Position numbers and translations under genes: made by a program. Shown in pieces: positions 17,418 through 25,143 of a stretch of DNA of 25,398 nt. Source of the stretch: CAYVLI01 sp964452105 [NCBI: uncultured Nitrospinota bacterium]. GTDB taxonomy: Bacteria; JAUXIQ01. The notes under the pieces are model-generated. The model saw only the letters and a program-made list of their open reading frames with translations. It made no database searches and was not told the origin of the DNA. Numbering within the stretch: the first letter of the stretch is position 1; every line of letters starts with the position of its first letter. The stretch lies in the NCBI GenBank assembly GCA_964452105.1, contig CAYVLI010000002.1:6397-31794 (forward strand). Reading direction: 5' to 3'.

Positions 17418-17705
17418 TTACAGCGTAGCCCTGGGCGGCTTGTATGGAGGTTCGAAGAAAGATTGGCTGGGCATAAAACTCAAGGTGCGAGTCAAATGGT
17501 GTGGACCCGCATTATATTGTTGAGGGGAAATGTAGTCGCTGCTCAGGCAAGCCTGAACTCCGCAGTATGCAAAGAGAGCAGGCCCACTATCGGCGCCGTC
17601 TGTGGGAAAACCGTTTGCACTGTGCAAGGGGCAGGCGCCGGAAAAGAAATATACAGCCAGTACAGCGCTAATTAGAATAATTCTCTTCAATTTCAAAGCT
17701 GACAT
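17418..17705 (-). CDS. Small exported protein of unknown function
   Basis: A 95-residue protein I do not recognise. It has a clear signal-peptide-like N-terminus (KLKRIILISAVLAVYFFSG, then ACPLHSA). The mature part has A-Y-C-G-V-Q-A-C followed by a His/aromatic/Pro-rich end (GPHHLTR, MPSQSFFEPPYKPPR). It ends in TAA. It sits between the DUF1573-like selenoprotein and the DUF2933-like protein, all in the same direction with small gaps. The two Cys spaced C-x4-C might form a disulfide or bind metal (inference). Confidence 0.6.
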   Translation of the reverse strand: MSALKLKRIILISAVLAVYFFSGACPLHSANGFPTDGADSGPALFAYCGVQACLSSDYISPQQYNAGPHHLTRTLSFMPSQSFFEPPYKPPRATL

Positions 17706-17773
17706 TTAAAACTTACCTTCACCCTCTGCGGGCGACGTAATCAGCAGAGATGGCTATCCATTGTTTAGCGTAT

Positions 17774-18319
17774 TCAATTCTGCAGTTTCCCCGGGTTCAC
17801 GAAATCAGCCTTGATCTTGATGAGCTTGTTGGGTTCCCTGGGGTCGTTCGACTGAATGGGCAAGATAAAAAGGTGCGGCCCCTCCATCCCCTCGTGCATG
17901 GTAAAAGACGCTTCGGCGTAGGCCTCCTCACCGGGCATTATGGTTGTGGAACTCACAACCACGTGCGGCGGTCAGCAGCCCTCAAGCACCGTGGTATGAA
18001 TCATGCCTTCATGCTCGGGGCAGTTATACCCCACCTTCAACGGCGCATCGCCTACGTTCTTTATTATGGTGCGGTGCTTTATCATCTGTTGAAGGGGGAC
18101 TTCACCGTAGTCCACAAAGTCCCTGTCCACCTGGATCCGGGGCGTCCCTTTCTCATTAACAGGCGTATCCTTTTCACCCGCATAAGCAGGAGCAATGACC
18201 ATCCATCCTGAAAACAGGAAGACCTGTACTAAAACCACGCTTATAAGCGCAACCAGCATCCTCTTGACGTTGAATGACTGTGGCAATCCCCTACCTCCGA
18301 TTTTTTTATATTGTAACAT
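17774..18319 (-). CDS. DUF1573-like exported selenoprotein (in-frame TGA = Sec116)
   Basis: A 181-residue exported protein if the TGA at 17,972-17,974 is decoded as selenocysteine. Seen: start ATG with AGGAG; signal peptide (MLVALISVVLVQVFLFSG ending in A-Y-A at residue 47); then the DUF1573 pattern of an Ig-like domain: RDFVDYGEVPL, IIKNVGDAPLKV, the motif L-E-G-C115-U116-P-P, IMPGEEAYAEASF, FILPIQSNDP, and KIKADFV. In ordinary DUF1573 proteins a Cys motif (often C-G-C) sits exactly where C-U is found. The part after TGA is in the same frame, has no usable start, and completes the domain. A 7-9 bp hairpin follows the TGA. The vicinal Cys-Sec pair could form a selenosulfide or bind a soft metal such as copper. 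An extra Cys lies at N-C100-P-E-H. It is a component of the copper/Rieske/Ccm gene row; reaction unknown. Confidence 0.85.
17940..17962 (-). promoter_or_regulatory. Bacterial SECIS-like hairpin of the DUF1573-like selenoprotein gene
   Basis: Perfect 7-bp stem GGTTGTG / CACAACC, extended by U-A and G-U pairs, with a five-base loop AGUUC in the mRNA. The stem starts 10-12 bases after the TGA and the loop lies about 19-23 bases after it. Placement, stem length and a G at the second loop position fit the known rules for bacterial SECIS elements. Folded by hand. Confidence 0.75.
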
Positions 18320-18368
18320 GTACAGGTCTCCTGCATTTCAGAAGCTCGGTAGAATCTTCACAATATTT

Positions 18369-18548
18369 TCAGCTTTTAACGACCATGGGCTTGTCGCAGT
18401 GGCTGGGGATTTCCTGTTTACCGCACTGGGGGCCCATCCAGCAGACCAGCATATCCTTGCCATCCACCTTTTGAACGCTCATCTCCTTCCCGCAGTGACC
18501 GGGAACTTCAACCTCATGTCCGCAATGCTGACAACTTAATTTAGCCAT
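18369..18548 (-). CDS. 59-residue Cys/His-rich protein with an internal repeat
   Basis: A short gene missed by a 60-residue cut-off. ATG with GAGGAG eight bases upstream; ends in TGA. The protein has C6-Q-H-C9-G-H, then V-P-G-H-C19-G-K-E-M, and again C36 ... Q-C42-G-K and I-P-S-H-C51-D-K-P-M: two copies of a P-x-H-C-x-K-x-M unit, each preceded by Cys residues. No signal peptide is seen, so it is probably cytoplasmic. Six Cys and several His/Met suggest a zinc- or copper-binding protein. It sits 34 bases after the Rieske gene and 49 before the DUF1573-like selenoprotein gene, in the same operon. I do not recognise the family. Confidence 0.72.
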   Translation of the reverse strand: MAKLSCQHCGHEVEVPGHCGKEMSVQKVDGKDMLVCWMGPQCGKQEIPSHCDKPMVVKS

Positions 18549-18582
18549 TTTCGACTCCTCACATCGTTGAAAAAGTTAAAGA

Positions 18583-19029
18583 TCAAGCCGCGCCAACAAC
18601 TATCATGTCTCCCGCTACCGTAATGGGAAACACCGGCAGCGGCCTTGGCGGCGGCCCGCTTATGACGTTTCCGTTGACGTCGAACGTCCCGGCATGGCAC
18701 GGGCAAATTATTTCATACTTATCAGGGTGCCACTTGACTATGCATCCAAGATGCGTGCATACTGCTGACAGGGCTATGAAATCACCCTCCTGCTTGTGGA
18801 TTACGAGTGCCGGTTCTCCTTTATATGCTATCTGAGCCGCCTGGCCGACGGGGATATCCGCCTTGGCCACCCGGACGCCGGCGGCGGAGGCAGCCTGCGT
18901 AACCGGGGATAGGTATCTCACAAAAGGATAGATTACAGCCCCTACGGTAACTGTGCCCAGGAACCAGAGCAACCCCTTTAAAAATTTTCGCTTGCCCCCT
19001 ATGGCCTTCTCCCCTGCCTCGCTTTCCAT
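18583..19029 (-). CDS. Membrane-anchored Rieske [2Fe-2S] protein (first)
   Basis: A 148-residue Rieske protein. Seen: N-terminal KRKFLKGLLWFLGTVTVGAV, a membrane anchor preceded by a Tat-like K-R-x-F-L-K motif; cluster ligands C91-T-H93 and C109-P-C111-H112 with the disulfide pair C96/C111; and G-P-P-P-R-P-L-P after the second box. This is a complete high-potential Rieske fold of the cytochrome bc/b6f type rather than an oxygenase type. No cytochrome b gene is adjacent. AAAGGAGG precedes the ATG at ideal spacing. It follows another Rieske gene by 44 bases, so the two may be paralogues serving one complex. Confidence 0.94.
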   Translation of the reverse strand: MESEAGEKAIGGKRKFLKGLLWFLGTVTVGAVIYPFVRYLSPVTQAASAAGVRVAKADIPVGQAAQIAYKGEPALVIHKQEGDFIALSAVCTHLGCIVKWHPDKYEIICPCHAGTFDVNGNVISGPPPRPLPVFPITVAGDMIVVGAA

Positions 19030-19073
19030 CCCCTCTTCCTCCTTTCTTTTTGAAAAAATATTTTAATCTCACA

Positions 19074-19616
19074 TCAATAAGTGGCAAGAGTTTTTACGTA
19101 ATCAGGGTTTTCCCAATCTTCAGCGTAAATATCATCACCCTTCACCTTTAAAGTAATCTTGGGCAAGGCTTTCGGAGGAGGGCCGGCAAGCACATCTCCC
19201 GTCCTTAAATCATAATGGCCTCCATGACATACACAATGTATCTGTGCGCCCATCTGCATGGCGCAACCTCCCTTGTCCTGCCAGTGAACGATACAGCCTA
19301 AATGCGTACATATGGCGCCATAACAATAATAATTACCCTCATAATTAATCAATAGCGCCGGATAAGATGCGAACTTGAACAAGTGGGATGTATTTTGAGG
19401 GAAATCTGAAACTTTCCCAATTCTCACACTGCTGGCAGATACAGCGGTTTGTGGAGGTAAAAGATATCTGATGAACGGGTATATAATAGCAGCGGCACTC
19501 ACTGTGAATAACCCACCAAGAAACCATTTAAAAAACTTCCTCTTCGACTGATTAATATCAAGCTTCTCAGCATCAAGCCTCACTAATCTCTTGTCTATAG
19601 CATCATCCTGCGCCAT
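19074..19616 (-). CDS. Membrane-anchored Rieske [2Fe-2S] protein (second)
   Basis: A 180-residue Rieske protein. Seen: S-K-R-K-F-F-K-W (Tat-like with K-R), a transmembrane anchor at about residues 31-52, ligands C103-T-H105 and C128-V-C130-H131, disulfide partner C108, and the G-P-P-P-K-A-L-P loop. A 20-residue spacer with an additional Cys (KGGCAMQMGAQ) separates the two boxes, a little longer than in its neighbour. I chose ATG 19,616 because GGGGTGAG lies just upstream; an ATG nine codons earlier is open but lacks this. The shared anchor and C-terminal architecture with the downstream protein point to an old duplication. Confidence 0.93.
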   Translation of the reverse strand: MAQDDAIDKRLVRLDAEKLDINQSKRKFFKWFLGGLFTVSAAAIIYPFIRYLLPPQTAVSASSVRIGKVSDFPQNTSHLFKFASYPALLINYEGNYYCYGAICTHLGCIVHWQDKGGCAMQMGAQIHCVCHGGHYDLRTGDVLAGPPPKALPKITLKVKGDDIYAEDWENPDYVKTLATY

Positions 19617-19746
19617 GGCGCTCACCCCTGTCCTGACCCTCAAAATGTTTTTTCCCGCCAGCCATACCTCACCGGAAAAAATTTCGGAGAACAGCCCTCA
19701 AAAACTATCCGGTTCTTCCCCCTTGTTTCAGCCAGTCCCGCAAGTA

Positions 19747-19797
19747 AGGGGAGAGGAAACATCTCGGACGGGACAACGAGATATCTTTCTCTCCCCT
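19747..19797. repeat. Two-tier inverted repeat upstream of the Rieske genes
   Basis: Outer arms AGGGGAGAG / CTCTCCCCT (9 bp) enclose inner arms ATCTCG / CGAGAT (6 bp) in the 265-base gap before the Rieske genes. The wording CTCTCCCC with a G-rich mate recalls common dispersed palindromic elements, so it may be a genomic repeat rather than a specific regulator. On the coding strand it would form a long hairpin in the mRNA leader. Confidence 0.5.
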
Positions 19798-19881
19798 GTT
19801 TGCGAGAGGAGAAGATAGAGCCAATCAATAATCCTTTCCATCTGTCGGGCAGGGTTCGATTTATACTTTAGGAAGCGGATT

Positions 19882-20091
19882 TTAATGACAGCCACCGCTT
19901 TTAACAGGTGTTTTCTTATCCTTTGTCATCGGTTCGCTTAACGCACCATCCCCTTCCTTGGCGCCCGCCTTATCATCTCCGTGTTTGTGGCCCCCACAGC
20001 ATCCGTGACCGCGAGAGTGCATAAAGACCATAAATCCTATTATGCCGGCCAGGAACAAAAGCGAACCGTAACCATTAAAGAAACCGTTCAT
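19882..20091 (-). CDS. Small His/Cys-rich membrane protein (DUF2933-like)
   Basis: A 69-residue protein with one N-terminal transmembrane segment (YGSLLFLAGIIGFMVFMHS), then R-G-H-G-C-C-G-G-H-K-H-G-D-D and a hydrophilic tail ending S-G-G-C-H. The H-G-C-C-G-G-H-K-H cluster is a likely metal-binding site. Small proteins of this architecture are often found by copper exporters; its position between copA and the Rieske genes agrees. An AGAGG-type ribosome site lies upstream, with ATG 20,091 as start. Confidence 0.7.
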   Translation of the reverse strand: MNGFFNGYGSLLFLAGIIGFMVFMHSRGHGCCGGHKHGDDKAGAKEGDGALSEPMTKDKKTPVKSGGCH

Positions 20092-20307
20092 TCACATAAC
20101 CTCTCATTCAACGAGACATTTTCACAATAGCAACATCATAAATGGAATTTGCGAAGGGCAGGGGCGAGTTATCACTCACCCCCGCTTTATGTAAATCTCC
20201 GTCTCCTGGACAGGGAAAAATGGGCAGGGAAGTTGCTTCGTAATCATGTTGGCCTGAACTCTATCTCCTCATGGTAAGGGCTGAGAGTAAATTCAGTTTA
20301 TTAGACG

Positions 20308-22755
20308 TCACATGGCGCGAAAACGTTTCAGCCGCAGTGAATTTGTGACCACTGACACCGAACTGAAGGCCATGGCAGCGGCCGCGAACATGGGATTCAG
20401 CAGTATGCCGAAGGCCGGATAGAGGATACCCGCAGCTATGGGTATGCCCACGCTGTTGTAAATGAAAGCCCAGAACAGGTTCTGCTTTATGGTGCGCATG
20501 GTCTTCTTGCTGAGCTGTATGGCAGTCACCACGCTGTTGAGGTCGCCCCCGATAAGGGTGATATCAGAGGCCTCCATGGCCACGTCCGTTCCCGTGCCTA
20601 TGGCGATGCCCACGTCCGCCTGCGCCAGGGCCGGAGCGTCGTTTATGCCGTCACCCACCATGGCCACGACTTTACCCTCTTCCTGCAGTTTCTTGACTTC
20701 CCTGGCTTTATCCTCTGGTAACACTTCCGCCAGAACCCTGTCTATCCCTACTTGCCGGGCGATGGCCTCGGCGGTTCTCTTGTTGTCGCCGGTTATCATG
20801 ACCACCTCGATGCCTATATCATGCAACCGCTCAACCGCCTTGACCGAACTTTCTTTCAAGACGTCGGCTACGGAAATTATCCCACCCGGGGTCCCATCCA
20901 GCGCCACATACATGGGCGTTTTCCCCTCGCCAGACAACCGCTCGGCCTCCGAAGCGAGGTCTCCAACATCCAGAGACAGTTCCTCCATGAGCTTGAGGTT
21001 CCCGATGAATACCGGGATACCATCGACCTTCGCCCTTATACCATGGCCCACTACAGCCTCGAACTCTTCGGCATCGCTTAATTCCAGCCCTTCCTCCCTG
21101 GCTTTGTTCACTATCGCCTCGGCCAAGGGGTGCTCGGAATTCCGCTCGGCGCTGGCAACCATTTGAAGCAGCTTGTCACGTTCGATTCCATTTACGGCTA
21201 TCACATCGGTCACCTGCGGTTCGCCTCTGGTAAGCGTCCCTGTCTTATCGAACACAACCGCCTTTATCTTGTGTGCCGTCTCCAGACTCTCGCCGCCGCG
21301 GATGAGAATGCCGTTCTCCGCCCCCTTGCCGGTTCCCACCATGATCGCCGTTGGGGTAGCAAGACCCAGCGCGCAGGGGCAGGCGATTATGAGCACGGCC
21401 ACGAAATTGAGCAGCGCGAAAAGGAAAGCCGGCTCCGGACCGTAGAAATTCCATATTATCAGAGTGAAAACGGCAACTGATATGACCAGCGGTACGAAGT
21501 AAGCGGAAATCTTATCCGCCAGTCTCTGAATGGGCGCCTTCGAGCCCTGAGCTTCCTGCACTAACTTGATTATCTGCGCCAGCGCCGTCTCCTTGCCCAC
21601 CTTGGTAGCCTTGAAGCGGAACGTTCCAACTTTGTTGATGGTGGCGCCGATGACCTCATCCCCTTCCCCCTTCTCCACCGGCATGCTCTCGCCGGTTATC
21701 ATGGATTCGTCCACCGTCGAAGAGCCCCGTATGATGAGTCCATCCACAGGCACCTTCTCTCCGGGCCGCACCACAACCACATCGCCTATCTCAACTTCTT
21801 CAACAGGTATGTCCACTTCCTCATCATCTCTTATCACCCTGGCAGTCTTTGCCTGGAGCCCCATGAGCTTCTTGATGGCCTCGGAAGTCCTGCCTCTGGC
21901 TGCAGCCTCGAGCAAGCGGCCAAGCAGTATGAGAACTATAATCACCGCGGCCGTATCGAAATATACGGTTGGCTTGAACCCCTTACTGATGAAGTATTCG
22001 GGGAACAGTGTCATGGCGGCGCTGTAGCCGAAGGCCGCAGAAGTACCCACAGCTATCAGGGTGTTCATGTCAGAGGTCTTGTTCTTCAGGGCCGCCCAGA
22101 ACCCCGTGTAGAATTGCTTTCCCACCCAGAACTGCACCGGCGCAGCCATAAACATGAGAAAGTAAAAGTTGGTCAATGGATTGGGCATCCAAGAGAACCA
22201 TTCGGGAAAGCTCCCCAGGAATACGGGCACCGAAAGTATAGCGCCCACCATGAATTTTATCTTGAGAAGCCTGACTTCTTTCTGGCGAGCCTCTTTTTCG
22301 GTATCCGTTATATCATCAAGCCCCTCCGCGGCCAGCACCTTGTAACCTATCTTTGTTATGGCCCTTTTCAGGTCTTCCAGAGAAGCCTGGGAGGGAAGAT
22401 ATTCCACCGTGGCCATTTCCGTCGCAAAATTGACCGAAGCATTTAGAACTCCATCCACTCCTCCGAGAGCCTTTTCCACCTTGGCCACGCAGGAAGCGCA
22501 GGTCATCCCTCCTATAGGTAAATCTATCTTCTCACTTGAAGCTTTGTACCCTAACTTCTCCACAGCGCCTTTCAGCTCGTCAAAGCCCGTCTTATCCGGA
22601 TCGAAGCTCACGGTCGCCCGCTCCATGGCGAAGTTTACGCTGGCTTCTTCAACTCCCGGGACCGAGCTTAAAGCCTTCTCTATCTTCGCCGCACATGAAG
22701 CGCAGGTCATCCCCCTAATTCCTATATCCATCCTGTTCTTCGTTTCAACAGCCAT
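20308..22755 (-). CDS. copA: Copper-exporting P1B-type ATPase CopA
   Basis: An 815-residue Cu(+) pump that moves copper from the cytoplasm outward. Domains in order: two heavy-metal-associated domains, each with GMTCASC (Cys18/21 and Cys86/89); eight expected membrane helices; actuator motif TGES; the copper-transport motif C-P-C in [14 protein letters not shown]; phosphorylation site DKTGTLT; the S-E-H-P-L nucleotide-binding motif; [16 protein letters not shown]; and the C-terminal Y-N...M-x-x-S-S membrane motifs ([26 protein letters not shown]) that mark P1B-1 pumps. GGAGG eight bases before ATG. It is 81 bases downstream of csoR, so it is CsoR-regulated. It could also supply copper to an envelope enzyme. 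Confidence 0.97.
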   Translation of the reverse strand: MAVETKNRMDIGIRGMTCASCAAKIEKALSSVPGVEEASVNFAMERATVSFDPDKTGFDELKGAVEKLGYKASSEKIDLPIGGMTCASCVAKVEKALGGVDGVLNASVNFATEMATVEYLPSQASLEDLKRAITKIGYKVLAAEGLDDITDTEKEARQKEVRLLKIKFMVGAILSVPVFLGSFPEWFSWMPNPLTNFYFLMFMAAPVQFWVGKQFYTGFWAALKNKTSDMNTLIAVGTSAAFGYSAAMTLFPEYFISKGFKPTVYFDTAAVIIVLILLGRLLEAAARGRTSEAIKKLMGLQAKTARVIRDDEEVDIPVEEVEIGDVVVVRPGEKVPVDGLIIRGSSTVDESMITGESMPVEKGEGDEVIGATINKVGTFRFKATKVGKETALAQIIKLVQEAQGSKAPIQRLADKISAYFVPLVISVAVFTLIIWNFYGPEPAFLFALLNFVAVLIIACPCALGLATPTAIMVGTGKGAENGILIRGGESLETAHKIKAVVFDKTGTLTRGEPQVTDVIAVNGIERDKLLQMVASAERNSEHPLAEAIVNKAREEGLELSDAEEFEAVVGHGIRAKVDGIPVFIGNLKLMEELSLDVGDLASEAERLSGEGKTPMYVALDGTPGGIISVADVLKESSVKAVERLHDIGIEVVMITGDNKRTAEAIARQVGIDRVLAEVLPEDKAREVKKLQEEGKVVAMVGDGINDAPALAQADVGIAIGTGTDVAMEASDITLIGGDLNSVVTAIQLSKKTMRTIKQNLFWAFIYNSVGIPIAAGILYPAFGILLNPMFAAAAMAFSSVSVVTNSLRLKRFRAM

Positions 22756-22836
22756 TTTCTAATCCTCCACAGAAAATATCCCGATAAGGGAAAATCTACA
22801 TCACAACAATATTAATGTTTATCCCGATGAAACATA

Positions 22837-23118
22837 TTATCTCCTCCTGAAGCGCGAAAAGACCTCCAGCATCTCGTTTATCTTTTCCTCCTTCTCTTCT
22901 TTATCTCCCGAGGCCATGGCTTCCGCAACGCAATGCTCCAGGTGCTGCTTCATCACCAGGTCTTCTATTTTAGAAAGGGCGCCCGCCACAGAGGAAAGCT
23001 GGATGAGTATATCAACGCAGTACCTGTCGTTCTCCACCATCTTCTGTATTCCCTGAAGCTGGCCGATGACCTTGTTCATCCTCACGGCCACTTCCTTAGC
23101 AATTACATGGTTTCTCAT
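22837..23118 (-). CDS. csoR: Copper-sensing repressor CsoR
   Basis: A 93-residue member of the CsoR/RcnR/FrmR family (DUF156), a four-helix DNA-binding repressor released by Cu(I). Seen: MNKVIGQLQGIQKMVENDRYC, and the copper ligand set C34, H59, C63 in R-Y-C and Q-H-L-E-H-C, the same C-H-C fingerprint and spacing as Mycobacterium CsoR (36/61/65). Good ribosome site (GAGGG). It is the first gene of the csoR-copA unit and a matching operator lies upstream in its own promoter. Confidence 0.95.
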   Translation of the reverse strand: MRNHVIAKEVAVRMNKVIGQLQGIQKMVENDRYCVDILIQLSSVAGALSKIEDLVMKQHLEHCVAEAMASGDKEEKEEKINEMLEVFSRFRRR

Positions 23119-23259
23119 GTTTGCCCTCTTTGGATAATTAACACCTGAACAAACCCTCTACCTGCTTATGGGGGGCATAGGCATGGCAGAATACCTTATC
23201 TGCGTATTACCATAATTACTTTACCCATAGAGCGTTACCGATTAAGATGCTTGTCATGA

Positions 23260-23288
23260 AATATAGCATACCCCCGGGGGGTAGTCAA
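23260..23288 (-). promoter_or_regulatory. Promoter of csoR-copA
   Basis: On the minus strand TTGACT, exactly 17 bases, TATATT: one and one mismatch to the consensus boxes. The spacer is almost filled by the CsoR operator. The transcript would have about 135 bases of leader before csoR. Confidence 0.75.
23269..23283. promoter_or_regulatory. CsoR operator
   Basis: Perfect 7-bp inverted repeat TACCCCC-G-GGGGGTA. This is the G/C-tract palindrome with TA ends that CsoR-type repressors bind. It lies between the -10 and -35 boxes of the csoR promoter, so a bound repressor would block polymerase. Confidence 0.82.
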
Positions 23289-23343
23289 GACAAAAGATGA
23301 GTTTTTTTTACGATTCAATATCTCCGGTAGGCGAAAAATCATG

Positions 23344-23372
23344 TTGACAATCTGAATTGTAATGATTATTAT
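23344..23372 (+). promoter_or_regulatory. Promoter of the FTR1 permease gene
   Basis: Perfect TTGACA, 17-base spacer, TATTAT (one mismatch), starting about 55 bases before the ATG. Together with csoR this gap of 309 bases holds two divergent promoters and no gene. Confidence 0.75.
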
Positions 23373-23380
23373 AATCATTA
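23360..23380. promoter_or_regulatory. Fur-type operator of the FTR1 permease gene
   Basis: Perfect 10-bp inverted repeat TAATGATTAT-T-ATAATCATTA, very close to the Fur box core (GATAATGAT-type repeats). It overlaps the end of the spacer, the -10 box and the start site, the expected position for iron-dependent repression. Confidence 0.78.
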
Positions 23381-23427
23381 TCATGTAATTCATCAGCCAA
23401 AACCCCCCTTCAGAGGAGAACCGTGGG

Positions 23428-24261
23428 ATGTTCGCAGGAATTGTTATTACCCTGAGAGAGAGCCTTGAAGCCTTTTTGATCGTGGGGATCCTCTTAGCCT
23501 ATCTGACCAGAATCAAGGCCACCCATTACAATAAATATATCTGGAGCGGGATATCAATGGCAGGAGTGGCCACCGTCATCACCGCCGTTCTGTTCCAAAA
23601 GCTATCCATCCAGTTCGAGGGTGCTGACTCCCTCATCTTCGAAGCCGGGGCTTCACTCTTAGCGGTGTTCATACTCACATATATGGTGCTGTGGATGCAG
23701 AATCAAAGCCGCCGCATGAAGGCCGACCTTGAGATGAAGGTCAATCAGGCCATTACCAGGGGCGAGGTATACGTCTTAGTAGCGTTGGCTTTCACCACGG
23801 TCTTGCGCGAGGGGCTGGAGACCATTCTTTTTATGAGTACACTGGTTAAGACAAACGGAGCCGGAATCATCCTTTCGAGCCTGGTTGGAGTATCACTGGC
23901 GGCTGGCATCGTTTACATCTTTTTCAAGACCTCTCTGTTCATTGACCTGCGCAAATTCTTCATAGGAACAGGATCCCTCCTTATCCTCATCGCCTCGGGC
24001 CTCGTGAGCCATGCGATAGGCTCCTTTCAGGAATTAGGGGTTTTCCCCGTCTATATCGCAGAGGTATGGAACATTAATGGTCTCCTGGACGAAAACAGCA
24101 TCGCCGGACAGATACTCCATGCCTTTGTCGGCTATGACGGTAACCCTACGCTGCTCCAGACACTGGCGTATTCGGCTTACGTTATCCTCTTCCTGACCAA
24201 GTACCTTAAAATAATAATATGGAAAGAAAATGTTGCAACCCCGCCTTCGTATTCCAATTAA
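23428..24261 (+). CDS. FTR1-family high-affinity iron permease
   Basis: A 277-residue membrane protein of the FTR1/EfeU family, which imports iron. Seen: the two R-E-x-x-E iron-binding motifs, R10-E-S-L-E14 at the start of helix 1 and R127-E-G-L-E131 in the middle, and about seven hydrophobic segments. No EfeO/EfeB or multicopper oxidase partner is adjacent on this strand. AGGAGA nine bases before ATG. The promoter carries a Fur-type palindrome. The divergent copper operon next door fits the well-known coupling of copper and ferrous iron handling, though that is inference. Confidence 0.94.
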   Translation: MFAGIVITLRESLEAFLIVGILLAYLTRIKATHYNKYIWSGISMAGVATVITAVLFQKLSIQFEGADSLIFEAGASLLAVFILTYMVLWMQNQSRRMKADLEMKVNQAITRGEVYVLVALAFTTVLREGLETILFMSTLVKTNGAGIILSSLVGVSLAAGIVYIFFKTSLFIDLRKFFIGTGSLLILIASGLVSHAIGSFQELGVFPVYIAEVWNINGLLDENSIAGQILHAFVGYDGNPTLLQTLAYSAYVILFLTKYLKIIIWKENVATPPSYSN

Positions 24262-24390
24262 CTCTGCCCTCTCTGCCCCCATATCCCGTGAGGAAGATTT
24301 TTTGTCAGGTTAACACACGGGGGCACGCCAAAAATTCGGGTAACTCCCGTTCGTTCGACATATCCACAGGGGGCGGGCGACAAGAAAATT

Positions 24391-24419
24391 TTGAAATCCG
24401 GACAAACTGACTATATAGT
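24391..24419 (+). promoter_or_regulatory. Candidate promoter of the SHOCT gene
   Basis: TTGAAA, 17 bases, TATAGT: one mismatch in each box, about 120 bases before the ATG. The 277-base gap after the permease gene otherwise shows no gene. Confidence 0.5.
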
Positions 24420-24538
24420 ATTCTATCGAATCCGAATCGCCCGGCAACGTCACCCTTTAATCGAGAACCAGAAGTAAAGCGTAGTCAAAGAGGAAGAACA
24501 GGCCGCAAGAAGCGGTCGTCGAGAAAGGAGCTTGAAGC

Positions 24539-24769
24539 ATGATGGGCTGGGGTACAGGAACATCCTGGATGTTGGGAGGCTCGATAATAATGATCCTGTT
24601 CTGGGTCTTAATCATTGTGGGCATCGTTTTTCTGGTGCGATGGATAGCGGGCGATGCCCGCAACAGGGACGGCAGGGAGGAAACGCCGCTGGAAATATTG
24701 AAGAAACGCTATGCCCGGGGCGAGATAACAAAAGCTCAATATGAGGAGATGAAAAAAGCCATAATGTGA
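24539..24769 (+). CDS. Small SHOCT-domain membrane protein
   Basis: A 76-residue protein: a short Gly/Trp-rich N-terminus, one transmembrane segment (SIIMILFWVLIIVGIVFLV), and a C-terminal SHOCT motif PLEILKKRYARGEITKAQYEEMKKAIM. SHOCT tails are short helical segments found on many small membrane proteins, with uncertain function, often in metal or stress loci. Good ribosome site AAAGGAG. The gene stands alone; ATG 24,542 is an equal start. Confidence 0.85.
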   Translation: MMGWGTGTSWMLGGSIIMILFWVLIIVGIVFLVRWIAGDARNRDGREETPLEILKKRYARGEITKAQYEEMKKAIM

Positions 24770-24834
24770 GAGCTGCCGCCAATAATTTAACTTCGCAGAT
24801 TTGATCAGGCTGGTCTTCATACACGGCTTGCCAG

Positions 24835-24867
24835 GCGAGGGCGCATCATTCGTTGATTCGCCCTCGC
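24835..24867. other. 9-bp hairpin after the SHOCT gene
   Basis: GCGAGGGCG / CGCCCTCGC with a 15-base loop, 65 bases after the stop codon. No T-run follows on either strand, so it is at most a weak or factor-assisted terminator. Confidence 0.45.
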
Positions 24868-25143
24868 TGTATCAGATTGTCGCAAGACCCCCCCCAGACA
24901 ATTTCCGCGGTGCTCGTTCCGGCCCATTAAGCCCATCCTCTTAACCTTGAAAAAACTCGAGCGGCCTCAAGCAGGTGCAGAGCTTGCGCTGCACCGGGCG
25001 TAGCCACGGGAGATTTTAGTTTATCAGCGTCTCCCCGGCGTGCAGGAACGTACTGGGAAACGCAGGCCTCCATGTTCCTGCCACGAAAACAGTTCTATTG
25101 CCCGTGCTATGAGCTCTCCTCGCTCGACAGCGGGCTGTTGATC

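Noticed and set aside
18340-18371. TGA at the end of the 59-residue Cys-rich protein as another selenocysteine
   Set aside because: The frame after it shows no domain continuation and no good hairpin at SECIS distance.
12768-19616. A genetic code in which TGA is an ordinary sense codon
   Set aside because: Several genes end in TGA with clear overlap junctions (hyuA/hyuB, CcmI-like/ccmH) or with unrelated sequence after the TGA, so TGA is a normal stop here.
19840-19870. A tRNA-like GGGTTCGATT sequence, considered while looking for selC or other tRNAs
   Set aside because: No matching acceptor, D-arm or anticodon arm could be drawn around it; no tRNA, rRNA or CRISPR array was found in the window.
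20161-20183. Hairpin downstream of copA as a terminator
   Set aside because: The stem has an internal mismatch and no T-run follows on the minus strand, so read-through into the downstream genes is quite possible.
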